DNA of 22,853 bases, from assembly GCA_042217615.1 (NCBI GenBank), contig JBDGSI010000039.1:1-22853 (forward strand), written 5' to 3'. The notes below the pieces were generated by a model. That model made no database searches, was not told the DNA's origin, and was given only the letters and a program-made list of their open reading frames with translations. The position numbers were made by a program, and so were the translations under genes. This DNA comes from JBDGSM01 sp042217615 (GTDB lineage Archaea; Nanohalarchaeota; Nanosalinia; Nanosalinales; Nanosalinaceae). The first letter of the stretch is position 1. The number at the start of each line of letters is the position of its first letter. Below are positions 15,864 to 22,853 of the stretch, piece by piece.

Positions 15864-16085
15864 TTAGAGCTGGATCTCAGCTGTCATAACACCATCTTCT
15901 TCAGTCAGCGACACTAATGTAGCACCTTGCCTATCACACCAGTCATTTACATCGCTTTCAAACGTGTCGCAGTCTGCATGCGCAATAATGGTATCGCCTT
16001 CTTCCAACTCCTCAGCCTTTACACCGATTTTCAAAGTAGGTTCAGGGCACTCAAGGCCTTTCAAATCCATCTCAACTTCGGACAT
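15864..16085 (-). CDS. tusA: TusA-family sulfur carrier protein
   Basis: The 73-residue TusA/SirA-fold protein has the sulfur-carrying Cys13 in LECPEPTLK, with the usual beta-alpha-beta pattern and GDTIIAHADCDTFESDVNDWC following. TusA-type carriers pass persulfide sulfur to tRNA thiolation, cofactor synthesis or sulfur-oxidising/reducing Hdr-like complexes. Here it leads the hydrogenase operon, 47 nt ahead of hdrA. That suggests, without proving, a sulfur link for the HdrA complex. A TATA box 28 nt before ATG 16085 with a 15-bp palindrome behind it marks it as the first gene of the transcript. Confidence 0.93.
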   Translation of the reverse strand: MSEVEMDLKGLECPEPTLKIGVKAEELEEGDTIIAHADCDTFESDVNDWCDRQGATLVSLTEEDGVMTAEIQL

Positions 16086-16132
16086 AACCTAGAAGTTACC
16101 TACGGCGGTTTAAATAGCTAACAACTTGTTAG
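16086..16132 (-). promoter_or_regulatory. Promoter and palindromic operator, hydrogenase operon
   Basis: On the minus strand, TATTTAAA (complement of 16109-16116) is centred about 28 nt ahead of the tusA ATG (16085), implying a leaderless start. One base upstream of the box lies a perfect inverted repeat, CTAACAA-C-TTGTTAG (16118-16132). That position overlaps or adjoins the expected BRE and suits a dimeric regulator acting on TBP/TFB recruitment. No other copy of the palindrome was noticed in the window. Confidence 0.6.
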
Positions 16133-16141
16133 AAAACTTTA

Positions 16142-18388
16142 CTACAGTTTCTGTTGTAGAATATGGAGCTGGCCTAACGCAAGGCCTCCATCTCCGGCAG
16201 GAACCTCTTCATTGACATAGAAATCAAGGCCTTCAGACTCGACCTCCTGTTTCAGAGCTTCACGGATCTGCCTGTTGTACATCACTCCTCCCGAACAGCA
16301 GACAGAGTCTGTCCCTGAACTCTCCGCAACTTCAACAGCTAGCTTGCCGAAACCTTTTCCCAGGAACTCTTGGAAAGAGGAAGCCAGCAACCCCTCGCTG
16401 AACTCCTCCTGTTTTTCAAGAAGGCCTTTGAAAGCAGGAATCAACCGCAGAACCTTTTTACCATCTGCTGAACCTATTTCTACAGGCAGCTCAGGTCCTG
16501 TAGGGCAGTTGTAAGCCAGGGACTCAAGTTTCATCGCCGGCTCTCCCCGATAGGAACGCTTTTCACAGGCATTCAATAGGAAAGAAGCAGCGTCCAAAGC
16601 TCTGCCTGCGGAGCTACATTCTACAGTATTTGTACCTGTTTCAACCTGCCTTGAAACCGTTTTCAAAGTATCTCTACCGTGTTCCAACCTTTCAAAGTCG
16701 AGCACCTCCTCAATACTTTCTCGACTAAGGAACTTGTTCAGGATGGAGATAAGCACTCTTTCAGGTCTTTCCGCAGCTTTATCAAGTCCTGGCAGTTTAA
16801 AGCCTTCTAAAGAGGCCTTTCGATCCCCTTCTGGTCCAAAAACTTCTCCGCCCCAGGCTGATCCATTATCTCCAAGGCCGAAGCCGTCAAGAGCTACTCC
16901 CACGCATTCTTCAACTCCATGCTCTGCCTTTACAGATCCTACATGCGCTCTATGGTGCTGAACCTGTACAAAATCTGCTCCGATCTCTTCAGCAATCTCT
17001 CTACCTTTCCTCACAGAATTAAACTCTGGATTTAAATCTCCTACAACATAGTCAGGACTTGCATCTGTCAGCTTCTTCAACCGGTTAAAAGCAGTTTCCC
17101 AGAAATTCAATGTTTCAACGTTTTCAAGGCCTCCAATATGCTGAGAAAAATATACATCACTGCTCTTTGAAACAGCAAAAGCATTACTGCCGTCTCCTCC
17201 CATTCCCAAGGCCTCAACTCCAATATTTGTGGAAACAGGTTGAGGAGCAAAACCTCTTGAACGTCTTAAAACCATTCCGGAAGGCCTTACCACAGAATCA
17301 TCCACACGGTTAACTACACGCAGATCATGGGTTAGAAAGCAGTCTGCAACGTTTCCAAGACCTTTAAAAGCGGCTTGGTTCTCTTTAAACATCGGTAAGC
17401 CAGGTAAGTTTGCAGAGGTCATGACTAGAGGTGTTTCAACTTTTTCAAGCAGAAGATGTTGGAGAGTGGAGTGAGGAAGCATTACGCCGACGTTGTGCAG
17501 CTCTGAAACTTTTTCTGCAAGGCCTTCAGCCTTCTCTTTTTTCTCTAGGAGAGTGATCGGTTTCTGAGGACTTTTAAGAAGTTTTTCAGCTTTTTCTGAG
17601 ATCTTTGCAAATTTGCTGGCCTGTTCAAGGTCTTTGACGAGAACTGCCAAAGGTTTTTCCCTGTTTAAACGGTTCCGGAGCTTTTTGACAGGTTTCTGTT
17701 TGTCTGCACGGCAGCACAGATGGAATCCTCCCGTTCCTTTGACTGCAGCAATCTCTCCGCTACTTATTCTTTTAGAGACTTCGTTGATAGAGTCTTCTGT
17801 CTCCAGCCTTTCTCCTTTTCTATTATGTAAGGAAAGTTGGGGGCCGCATTCTGGGCAGGCGGTGGTCTGTGCATGGAAACGCCTGTCGCCAGGGTCTTCA
17901 TACTCTTCCCGGCATTCTTCACACATAGGAAACTCTTCAAAAGAACTGTTCTCCCGGTCATAAGGCAGCTGCTTCACAACTGTAAGCCGAGGCCCGCATT
18001 CTGTACATGAATTCATGAAAAATCCTTCCCGTCGATCCTCCCTGTCAAAGACTTCTTCCACACACTCGTCACATACACCTATATCAGGAGGAAAAACTGG
18101 TTTACTGTTGGAAGAGCCTGACTCACTGATTGTAAAGGCCTCAAAACTTTCAAAATCTTTCTCAGAAACCTTCAAAGAATCAACTTCTGCCAGAGCAGGA
18201 TTATCCTCCTTTAACCTATTTAAGAACCTGTTTAAACTTTTTTCACTTCCTTCAACAAGTATTTCAACCTCTCCTCCTGTATTCCGGACCTCGCCGCATA
18301 GATTAAGGTCTTCTGCGGTTCTGTAGACAAAAGGCCTGAATCCTACGCCCTGCACGGTTCCTTCAACAGCTATACGCCATTTTCCCAT
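16142..18388 (-). CDS. hypF: HypF carbamoyltransferase
   Basis: The 748-residue enzyme converts carbamoyl phosphate to the carbamoyl group loaded on HypE, the source of the CN ligands of the NiFe site. Domains in order: acylphosphatase (1-90, GTVQGVGFRPFVYR); zinc-binding CxxC pairs (CDEC, CTEC, CEEC, CPEC; about 107-185); YrdC-like domain (about 200-370, KGTGGFHLCCRAD, LNREKPLAVLV); and C-terminal Kae1-like domain with the histidine motif VQHHRAHVGSV, DGFGLGDNGSAWGGE and CSGGVMYN. The length is normal for the family. It follows hypA by 13 nt with GTGAGG ahead of ATG 18388. The gap of 56 nt to tusA contains the next promoter. Confidence 0.97.
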   Translation of the reverse strand: MGKWRIAVEGTVQGVGFRPFVYRTAEDLNLCGEVRNTGGEVEILVEGSEKSLNRFLNRLKEDNPALAEVDSLKVSEKDFESFEAFTISESGSSNSKPVFPPDIGVCDECVEEVFDREDRREGFFMNSCTECGPRLTVVKQLPYDRENSSFEEFPMCEECREEYEDPGDRRFHAQTTACPECGPQLSLHNRKGERLETEDSINEVSKRISSGEIAAVKGTGGFHLCCRADKQKPVKKLRNRLNREKPLAVLVKDLEQASKFAKISEKAEKLLKSPQKPITLLEKKEKAEGLAEKVSELHNVGVMLPHSTLQHLLLEKVETPLVMTSANLPGLPMFKENQAAFKGLGNVADCFLTHDLRVVNRVDDSVVRPSGMVLRRSRGFAPQPVSTNIGVEALGMGGDGSNAFAVSKSSDVYFSQHIGGLENVETLNFWETAFNRLKKLTDASPDYVVGDLNPEFNSVRKGREIAEEIGADFVQVQHHRAHVGSVKAEHGVEECVGVALDGFGLGDNGSAWGGEVFGPEGDRKASLEGFKLPGLDKAAERPERVLISILNKFLSRESIEEVLDFERLEHGRDTLKTVSRQVETGTNTVECSSAGRALDAASFLLNACEKRSYRGEPAMKLESLAYNCPTGPELPVEIGSADGKKVLRLIPAFKGLLEKQEEFSEGLLASSFQEFLGKGFGKLAVEVAESSGTDSVCCSGGVMYNRQIREALKQEVESEGLDFYVNEEVPAGDGGLALGQLHILQQKL

Positions 18389-18401
18389 AAAATCCTCACT
18401 T

Positions 18402-18767
18402 TTATTTTAGAGATAGCTTTTCTATAAAGCATCTTCTACCCTCCTTAATCTCAGGGTTTCTTTCCCCGCATTCAGGGCATTCCAGCATTGAAGCGGTTAA
18501 CTGGTGCATACCCTCTTTCTCAAGACTTATCTCGCCTTTAAAACCGCAGTTACAGCTTATTACAGGCCTTGAAATCTTTACTTCAATACTTTCTGTATCT
18601 GCCACGTCTTCAAGAGCTTCCTTTATCCAGAAGCCTAGTTGCTCAGGGTTCAAGAGCAGAAGGCCTCCTACAGACACTTCTAGATTCTCTATACGTGACT
18701 TATCTTCTTCCTCCAGTCTCTTCCTGACTTCTTCAGATACTCTCTCCGCAACCTTTACATCATGCAC
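18402..18767 (-). CDS. hypA: HypA nickel metallochaperone
   Basis: The 121-residue protein delivers nickel with HypB. I moved the start to GTG 18767, two codons inside the longest frame (TTG 18773), because this yields Met-His-Asp..., restoring the His2 that is essential for nickel binding in HypA. The zinc-binding part reads SCNCGFKG and LECPECGER; the first pair is spaced CxC rather than the usual CxxC. The central GGLLLLNPEQLGFW segment corresponds to the conserved NPE...L.F region. It is first of the hypA-hypF unit, with a candidate TATA about 30 nt ahead and divergent from hypB. Confidence 0.93.
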   Translation of the reverse strand: MHDVKVAERVSEEVRKRLEEEDKSRIENLEVSVGGLLLLNPEQLGFWIKEALEDVADTESIEVKISRPVISCNCGFKGEISLEKEGMHQLTASMLECPECGERNPEIKEGRRCFIEKLSLK

Positions 18768-18824
18768 ATCCAACTCTTTGAAACCGGAAACAGTTAAAAA
18801 CTCGGATCAACCATTTAAAACACA
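18768..18824. promoter_or_regulatory. Divergent hypA / hypB promoter
   Basis: The 57-nt spacer contains AGTTAAAAACT (18792-18802), almost symmetrical and centred about 28 nt from hypB ATG 18825 and about 30 nt from hypA GTG 18767, so one element could serve as TATA in both directions. A second AT box, ATTTAAAA (18813-18820), is too close to the hypB start to serve it. It could be the minus-strand TATA for hypA with a 20-25 nt leader. Confidence 0.45.
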
Positions 18825-19508
18825 ATGAAGAGTCTTGGCCGGTTCTTAAGTTTCTTACATATAGCTGAAAACACTGAGAAAGGCCTTTTAGATAAGAACA
18901 GGCAGTACGCCGATACCGTAGCGGATAAACTTGAGGATAAAGATGTAAAAGCAGTTAATTTAATGGGTGCAACCGGCTCAGGTAAGACAACCCTGATAGA
19001 GAAAACAGTTGAAAAAATGAAAGACATCAACATAGGCGTTGTAGCAGGAGATATAGATGCAGACATGGATGCGGAAAGATTCAAAGAAAAAGGCCTTCCT
19101 GTAGAAGCTGTAAACACAGGTAAAGAATGTCATCTCGATGCTCATTTAGTGCAGCACGCTGTTGAAGGCCTTAACCTAGAAGAGATTGATCTACTGTTCT
19201 TTGAAAACGTTGGAAACTTGATATGTCCTGTAGACTTTGAGCTTGGCTCTACTGCAAGAGTTGTAATGGTTTCAACTACTGAAGGAGACGATGTTGTGGA
19301 GAAGCACCCCATGATTTTCAAGACAGCGGATTTAGCGGTTGTAAACAAGTCTGATATTGCAGAGGCTGTTGGAAGCAATCTGGAAAAAATGGAGAAGGAT
19401 GCTGAAGAGGTTGGAAGCTGTAAGGCCTTAACTATGAGTCTGAAAGAAGAGGAGAACATGGAAAAGTGGCTGAACTTCTTGGAACAGGTAGTGGAGGGCG
19501 GTAATTGA
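18825..19508 (+). CDS. hypB: HypB nickel-inserting GTPase
   Basis: The 227-residue SIMIBI GTPase drives nickel insertion with HypA. Visible motifs are P-loop GATGSGKTT (about 49-57), GDIDADMDAERF, metal-site Cys-His in GKECHLDAH, ENVGNLICP and NKSD. No histidine-rich nickel-storage leader is present, as in most archaeal HypB proteins. ATG 18825 is the only plausible start ahead of the conserved IAENTEKGLLDKNRQYAD region, though the first dozen residues are not conserved. It is the first of hypB-C-D-E; the stop overlaps the hypC start (TGATG). Confidence 0.96.
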   Translation: MKSLGRFLSFLHIAENTEKGLLDKNRQYADTVADKLEDKDVKAVNLMGATGSGKTTLIEKTVEKMKDINIGVVAGDIDADMDAERFKEKGLPVEAVNTGKECHLDAHLVQHAVEGLNLEEIDLLFFENVGNLICPVDFELGSTARVVMVSTTEGDDVVEKHPMIFKTADLAVVNKSDIAEAVGSNLEKMEKDAEEVGSCKALTMSLKEEENMEKWLNFLEQVVEGGN

Positions 19509-19723
19509 TGTGTCTGGGAGTGCCTGCAGAGGTATTAACTGTGGAAGGTGACAGCGCAGAAGTCAATGTTAAAGGAGCGAGACAGGAGGTTAGAGTGGAT
19601 CTTGTTGACGTTGAGAGAGGTGACTGGATTTTGAACCATGCAGGGTTCGCTATTAAAAAGATTTCCAGGGAAGAGGCTAGGAAAACTCTTGAAACATTTG
19701 AAGAATTTCTTGAAGAGGATTGA
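19508..19723 (+). CDS. hypC: HypC hydrogenase maturation chaperone
   Basis: The 71-residue chaperone binds HypD and the large subunit, carrying the Fe(CN)2CO moiety. The start is ATG 19508, which puts the essential Cys at position 2 (MCLGVPAEV); an in-frame TTG one codon earlier would bury it. The rest (QEVRVDLVDVERGDWILNHAGFAIKKIS) is typical, including the HAGFAI motif. It shares one base with the hypB stop and is followed by hypD after 7 nt. Confidence 0.96.
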   Translation: MCLGVPAEVLTVEGDSAEVNVKGARQEVRVDLVDVERGDWILNHAGFAIKKISREEARKTLETFEEFLEED

Positions 19724-19730
19724 AAAAGTA

Positions 19731-20828
19731 ATGGATAGTCTTGAGTTTCGCTCCCGTCAGAACGCTTCTGAATTTGAGGATAAAATCAAAGAGCTGATGC
19801 CTGAAAAGAAAGTTAAAATGGTGCATGTCTGCGGTACGCATGAAAATACTATTGTAGAGCATGGGCTTAGAGATCTTCTGCCGGAAAACCTGGAGGTTAG
19901 AATGGGCCCTGGCTGCCCTGTATGCGTCACTGCCAAATATCATATCGATGAAGCAGTTAAAATCGCTAAGGAGACAGATGCAACGGTAGCAACCTATGGA
20001 GATCTCCTGAAAGTGCCTGGGAACCATGGGTCGCTGGAAGAAGCTAGGTCAGAAGGAGGAAATGTTGAAATAGTTACTTCAGCAGCAGAAGCAGTTAAAA
20101 TGGCGGAGAACGGGACAGAAACAGTCTTTCTCGGAGTAGGGTTCGAAACAACAGCAACCACGCTCGCACCTCTTATCGCTAAAGAGCCTCCAGAAAACTT
20201 CTCAGCCCTGATATCCTACAAAGTAATACCTCCTGCAATACAGGCACTAGTCCAGGACGAAGACCTGGAAGTAGACACATTCATAGGTCCGGGCCACGTA
20301 TCAACAATAATAGGAGAACAACCCTACCAACAGTTCGCAGAAAAAGGTTACACAACCGTAATAACAGGTTTTGAGCCAAACGACGTTCTTTACGGCATAG
20401 CAAAAGGCCTTGAGCAACTGCAAAAACCTGAAGCAGAAGTGATAAACGCTTATCCTCGCTGCGTTGACAAGGAAGGAAATAAGAAATCACAGAAAATCTT
20501 CAAAGAAGTATTCCGGAAAACAGAGATGGACTGGAGAGGCCTCGGAAAAATACCTGACTCAGGGTACAGACTGAAAGAAGAATACAGCAAATGGGATGCA
20601 AGAAAAAAATACAGCCTGGATGTGGAGAAAAAGTCAGAGGAGAAAAAACTGGAGAAGGCCTGCAGATGTGACAGGATAACCGTTGCAAAAGCCACTCCTG
20701 AAGACTGTCCCTTGTTCGGCCACAGATGCACACCGGAAGATCCTGTAGGGCCTTGCATGGTAGGGGATGAGGGAATGTGCAGAGCCTGGTACCAGCACGG
20801 GAAGAAAAGAGGAAGGGATACAGAATGA
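19731..20828 (+). CDS. hypD: HypD Fe-S maturation protein
   Basis: The 365-residue scaffold assembles Fe(CN)2CO together with HypC. Conserved parts: HVCGTHENT (C34), GPGCPVC, TYGDLLKVPG, GVGFETTATT, FIGPGHVSTIIG, and the C-terminal cluster cysteines in CRCDR...CPLFGHRCTPEDPVGPCMV. I placed the start at ATG 19731, 7 nt after the hypC stop. The frame is open further upstream inside hypC, but that extension is unconserved and basic. Its stop overlaps the hypE ATG (ATGA). Confidence 0.96.
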   Translation: MDSLEFRSRQNASEFEDKIKELMPEKKVKMVHVCGTHENTIVEHGLRDLLPENLEVRMGPGCPVCVTAKYHIDEAVKIAKETDATVATYGDLLKVPGNHGSLEEARSEGGNVEIVTSAAEAVKMAENGTETVFLGVGFETTATTLAPLIAKEPPENFSALISYKVIPPAIQALVQDEDLEVDTFIGPGHVSTIIGEQPYQQFAEKGYTTVITGFEPNDVLYGIAKGLEQLQKPEAEVINAYPRCVDKEGNKKSQKIFKEVFRKTEMDWRGLGKIPDSGYRLKEEYSKWDARKKYSLDVEKKSEEKKLEKACRCDRITVAKATPEDCPLFGHRCTPEDPVGPCMVGDEGMCRAWYQHGKKRGRDTE

Positions 20829-21826
20829 CTGAAAGAAAAGTTTCCCGGGCACACGGCGGAGGAGGCCGTCAAATGGACAAGCTTATACAGGAAATGCTGG
20901 AAGAATTCCCGGACGCCGGAGGAAAAGCATCTCTAAAAGACTTTGACGACGGATCCACGCTGAAAAACAGTAAAAAACATGTGGTAACCTCAACAGACTC
21001 CCATGTCGCCAAACCAGTCTTCTTCCCGGGAGGAAACCTTGGAAAACTAGCAGTTACAGGAACAGTAAACGACATTGCAATGATGGGGGCAGAACCAGAA
21101 GCAATAACTCTTTCAATAATTGTAGAAGAAGGCCTTCCGATAGAGAACCTGGAAAAAATATTCAACTCCATAAAAAAGACTTGTAAAGAAGCAGAAACAC
21201 CTGTAATATCGGGAGACACAAAAATAATGCCAAAAGGAGAGATAGACGGCATAGCAATCAATACAACCGGCATAGGATTCACAGACAAAGTCATCAAAGA
21301 CTCAGGCCTTCAACCCGGCGATAAAATAATAATAAACGGCGGGATAGCCGAACACGGAGTCACAATGATGTCTGCCAGGGACGAATACAGCTTCCAGACA
21401 GATCTGAAATCCGACCTGAAACCTCTGAACAACCTTGTAAACCGGTTAAGACAGGCAGGAAAGATTAAAGCGCTTAAAGACCCTACAAGAGGAGGCCTTG
21501 CCGCCGCACTTAACGAACTAGCAGAAAGCAGCGGTGCAGGAATAAAAATAGACAAGGAAAAAGTACCTGTAAAAGATGCTGTAGAAGGAGCCTGTGAAAT
21601 GCTAGGCCTTGACCCATTCAACATTGCTAATGAAGGCAAACTTGTTGCAGGGGTAGAAGAACAAGAAGCCGACAAAGTTCTCGAACAAATGAAGGCCTCA
21701 GGATTTGAAAACTCTGCCATAATAGGTCAGGTAAATGAAACAGGTAAAGTATCCTTGGAAACAGGTATCGGCGGTCATAAAATACTTCCAAGGCCTGAAG
21801 GAGGAAATCTTCCCCGTATCTGCTGA
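20825..21826 (+). CDS. hypE: HypE thiocyanate-forming maturation enzyme
   Basis: The 333-residue enzyme dehydrates the carbamoyl group on its C-terminal Cys to thiocyanate for the CN ligands. The protein ends ...LPRIC, with the acceptor Cys as last residue. PurM/AIR-synthase-like features include AHGGGGRQM, the VTSTDSHV segment, TGTVNDIAMMGAEP, VISGDTKIMPKG and KDPTRGGLAAALNE. ATG 20825 overlaps the hypD stop by 4 nt; the longer upstream frame lies within hypD and is rejected. It is the last gene of the hypBCDE unit. SelD-like activity is unlikely given the C-terminal Cys and the context. Confidence 0.96.
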   Translation: MTERKVSRAHGGGGRQMDKLIQEMLEEFPDAGGKASLKDFDDGSTLKNSKKHVVTSTDSHVAKPVFFPGGNLGKLAVTGTVNDIAMMGAEPEAITLSIIVEEGLPIENLEKIFNSIKKTCKEAETPVISGDTKIMPKGEIDGIAINTTGIGFTDKVIKDSGLQPGDKIIINGGIAEHGVTMMSARDEYSFQTDLKSDLKPLNNLVNRLRQAGKIKALKDPTRGGLAAALNELAESSGAGIKIDKEKVPVKDAVEGACEMLGLDPFNIANEGKLVAGVEEQEADKVLEQMKASGFENSAIIGQVNETGKVSLETGIGGHKILPRPEGGNLPRIC

Positions 21827-21880
21827 AAAACCAGCTAAGCAGCTTTTACCGGCGTCAATATCTTTTATTAGGTTTTTCTG
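21827..21880 (+). terminator. Probable termination region after hypE
   Basis: The spacer after the hypE stop contains CAGCTAAGCAGCTTTT and several pyrimidine/T tracts (TCTTTT at 21861-21866, GGTTTTTCTGC at 21871-21881). Archaeal terminators are usually T-rich tracts without a required hairpin, so this is only a plausible assignment. Confidence 0.35.
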
Positions 21881-21891
21881 CTTTACCTAAG

Positions 21892-21897
21892 TTTTAA
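21892..21897 (+). promoter_or_regulatory. TATA-like box of FIST gene
   Basis: TTTTAA is centred about 28 nt before ATG 21923, fitting a leaderless transcript for the downstream FIST-domain gene, separate from the hyp operon. Confidence 0.45.
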
Positions 21898-21922
21898 GTC
21901 CGGAGACAGTCTACTGTTAGAT

Positions 21923-22853
21923 ATGTCAACCAATTTTCAGACCGGTATAGCGAAAGAGGATACAGGGTTGAAAGCGGGTAAAACTGCTGCAGAAAACGCT
22001 AGAGAAAAGCTAGGTGGAGAACCGGATTTTGTACTTGTCTTCAGCTCCAGCGAATACGACTACGATGAAGTCTTGGAGGGTGTAAGACAGGTAACCGAAG
22101 ACGCAGAACTTATCGGAGCTTCAACAGCCGGAGAATTCACAGAAGAAGACGTAAACACAGGGAGCGTGGCAGTAGGCCTTATCTCCTCAGACAGCAAAGA
22201 ATTCTTCACAGGACTGGGCACAGGACTGCAGGAAAGCGCCCAGAAAGCAGTGCAAGCAGCTTCAGAAGACCTTCCTAAAGACTTGGAAGGCTACAAAGAT
22301 TATACATTGATCAACCTCCATGACGGCCTTGCAGGTAAAGGAATGAGATCTGTCTACGCTTCTCAAAGCTTTGTAGACTATGATGTCAGTATAGCAGGAG
22401 GTTCAGCAGGTGACGACTTTAAAATGGAGGAGACAGATGTATTTGTAGGAGATAAAGCTTCTTCAGATGCTGTAGGATTAGGTCTGATAGCTTCCGATGA
22501 AATAATTAACATGGTTGTTAACCACGGCCATGAGCCTATATCGGAGCCCTATGAAGTTACAGAGGTTGAAGACAACGTTGTGAAAGAACTGGATGGAAGG
22601 CCTGCATGGAATGTTTACAAAGAAGCTATCAGAGACCATGCACAGAGAATCTTTGATATAGATGTTGATGAGGTAGAGGATGAGAGTGAGGAACTGGCTA
22701 AGCTTCTTACAAATTACGAGTTTGGACTTGAAACCGATGATGGCTATAAGGTAAGATGGCCTGGACCTACAACTACTACGGATGGACCTATGTCCTTTGC
22801 ATGCAAAATACCGGAAGGAGCAAAAGTAAAAGTAATGGCTAGCCCGCTGGATG
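21923..22853 (+). CDS. FIST-domain sensory protein (3' end cut off)
   Basis: The frame is open from ATG 21923 to the window edge (at least 310 residues) and encodes a FIST_N/FIST_C protein. Seen parts are the FIST_N core PDFVLVFSSSEYDYDEVLEGV and LIGASTAGEF with GSVAVGLISSD. Then come LINLHDGLAGKG, the glycine-rich AGGSAGDDF motif, and the start of FIST_C (about residue 190 on), with VVNHGHEPISEPYEVTEVEDN. FIST modules are proposed small-ligand (amino-acid-like) sensors found with signalling proteins, including chemoreceptors. There is no membrane segment or signal peptide in the visible part. In this neighbourhood it could be a soluble input protein for the chemoreceptors that lack ligand domains; that is inference. 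Confidence 0.9.
   Translation, partial: MSTNFQTGIAKEDTGLKAGKTAAENAREKLGGEPDFVLVFSSSEYDYDEVLEGVRQVTEDAELIGASTAGEFTEEDVNTGSVAVGLISSDSKEFFTGLGTGLQESAQKAVQAASEDLPKDLEGYKDYTLINLHDGLAGKGMRSVYASQSFVDYDVSIAGGSAGDDFKMEETDVFVGDKASSDAVGLGLIASDEIINMVVNHGHEPISEPYEVTEVEDNVVKELDGRPAWNVYKEAIRDHAQRIFDIDVDEVEDESEELAKLLTNYEFGLETDDGYKVRWPGPTTTTDGPMSFACKIPEGAKVKVMASPLD

Noticed and set aside
16118..16132. Palindrome as an intrinsic hypF terminator
   Set aside because: It lies beyond the hypF stop but has only a 1-nt loop and no T tract in the hypF direction. Its place directly behind the tusA TATA box fits an operator better.
20825..21826. Selenophosphate synthetase (SelD) instead of HypE
   Set aside because: The C-terminal ...PRIC, the hypBCD context and the AIR-synthase features match HypE; no selenium genes or in-frame UGA were seen.

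Overview
The window looks like a chromosomal segment of an anaerobic, salt-adapted archaeon. It has archaeal-type 23S rRNA, a tRNA-Ala interrupted by a bulge-helix-bulge intron and lacking an encoded CCA, TATA-like boxes 26-30 nt ahead of several start codons (leaderless style), strongly acidic proteins, and an Mvh/Hdr-type cytosolic [NiFe] hydrogenase. The lineage cannot be fixed from this sequence. Base composition looks moderate (mid-40s % GC by eye), which argues against a typical high-GC haloarchaeon. Methanonatronarchaeia-like or other hypersaline anaerobes are possibilities, not conclusions.

Layout. (i) 1-866: 5' part of a 23S rRNA gene on the minus strand, with a structured leader and no 16S gene upstream. 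(ii) 1417-1614: tRNA-Ala(UGC) on the plus strand with a 124-nt structured intron. It abuts a frameshifted, truncated HD-domain gene (1615-1964, minus). (iii) 2093-5157: a soluble chemoreceptor and cheW (plus), two single-domain response regulators (minus), and a cheC (plus). (iv) 16085 down to 5163: eleven tightly packed minus-strand genes, tusA - hdrA - mvhD - mvhG - mvhA - hydrogenase maturation protease - soluble chemoreceptor - cheB - cheA - cheC - cheD. (v) 18767 down to 16142: hypA-hypF (minus), divergent from hypB-hypC-hypD-hypE (18825-21826, plus), giving all six pleiotropic [NiFe] maturation genes. (vi) 21923 to the window end: a FIST-domain sensor gene, cut by the window edge.

How it fits together. 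HypA-F plus the M52 protease build the NiFe(CN)2CO site of MvhA. MvhA-MvhG oxidise H2, and MvhD passes electrons to the flavoprotein HdrA. No HdrB or HdrC is present here, and a TusA-like sulfur carrier heads the operon, so the terminal acceptor is open. The hydrogenase genes run with no promoter-sized gap into a chemotaxis cassette whose receptor has no membrane segment and no recognisable ligand domain. The main hypothesis is that hydrogenase activity or redox state is wired to taxis (H2-taxis or energy taxis).

The chemotaxis cassette is itself unusual. CheB has a degenerate receiver with an intact methylesterase triad, CheA lacks P2, CheD lacks the catalytic Thr, and the two CheC proteins have complementary degenerate active sites. 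No cheR lies in the window. Separately, the palindrome AGGCCT occurs about 75 times by manual count, in all reading frames and also in rRNA, far above expectation for a hexamer.
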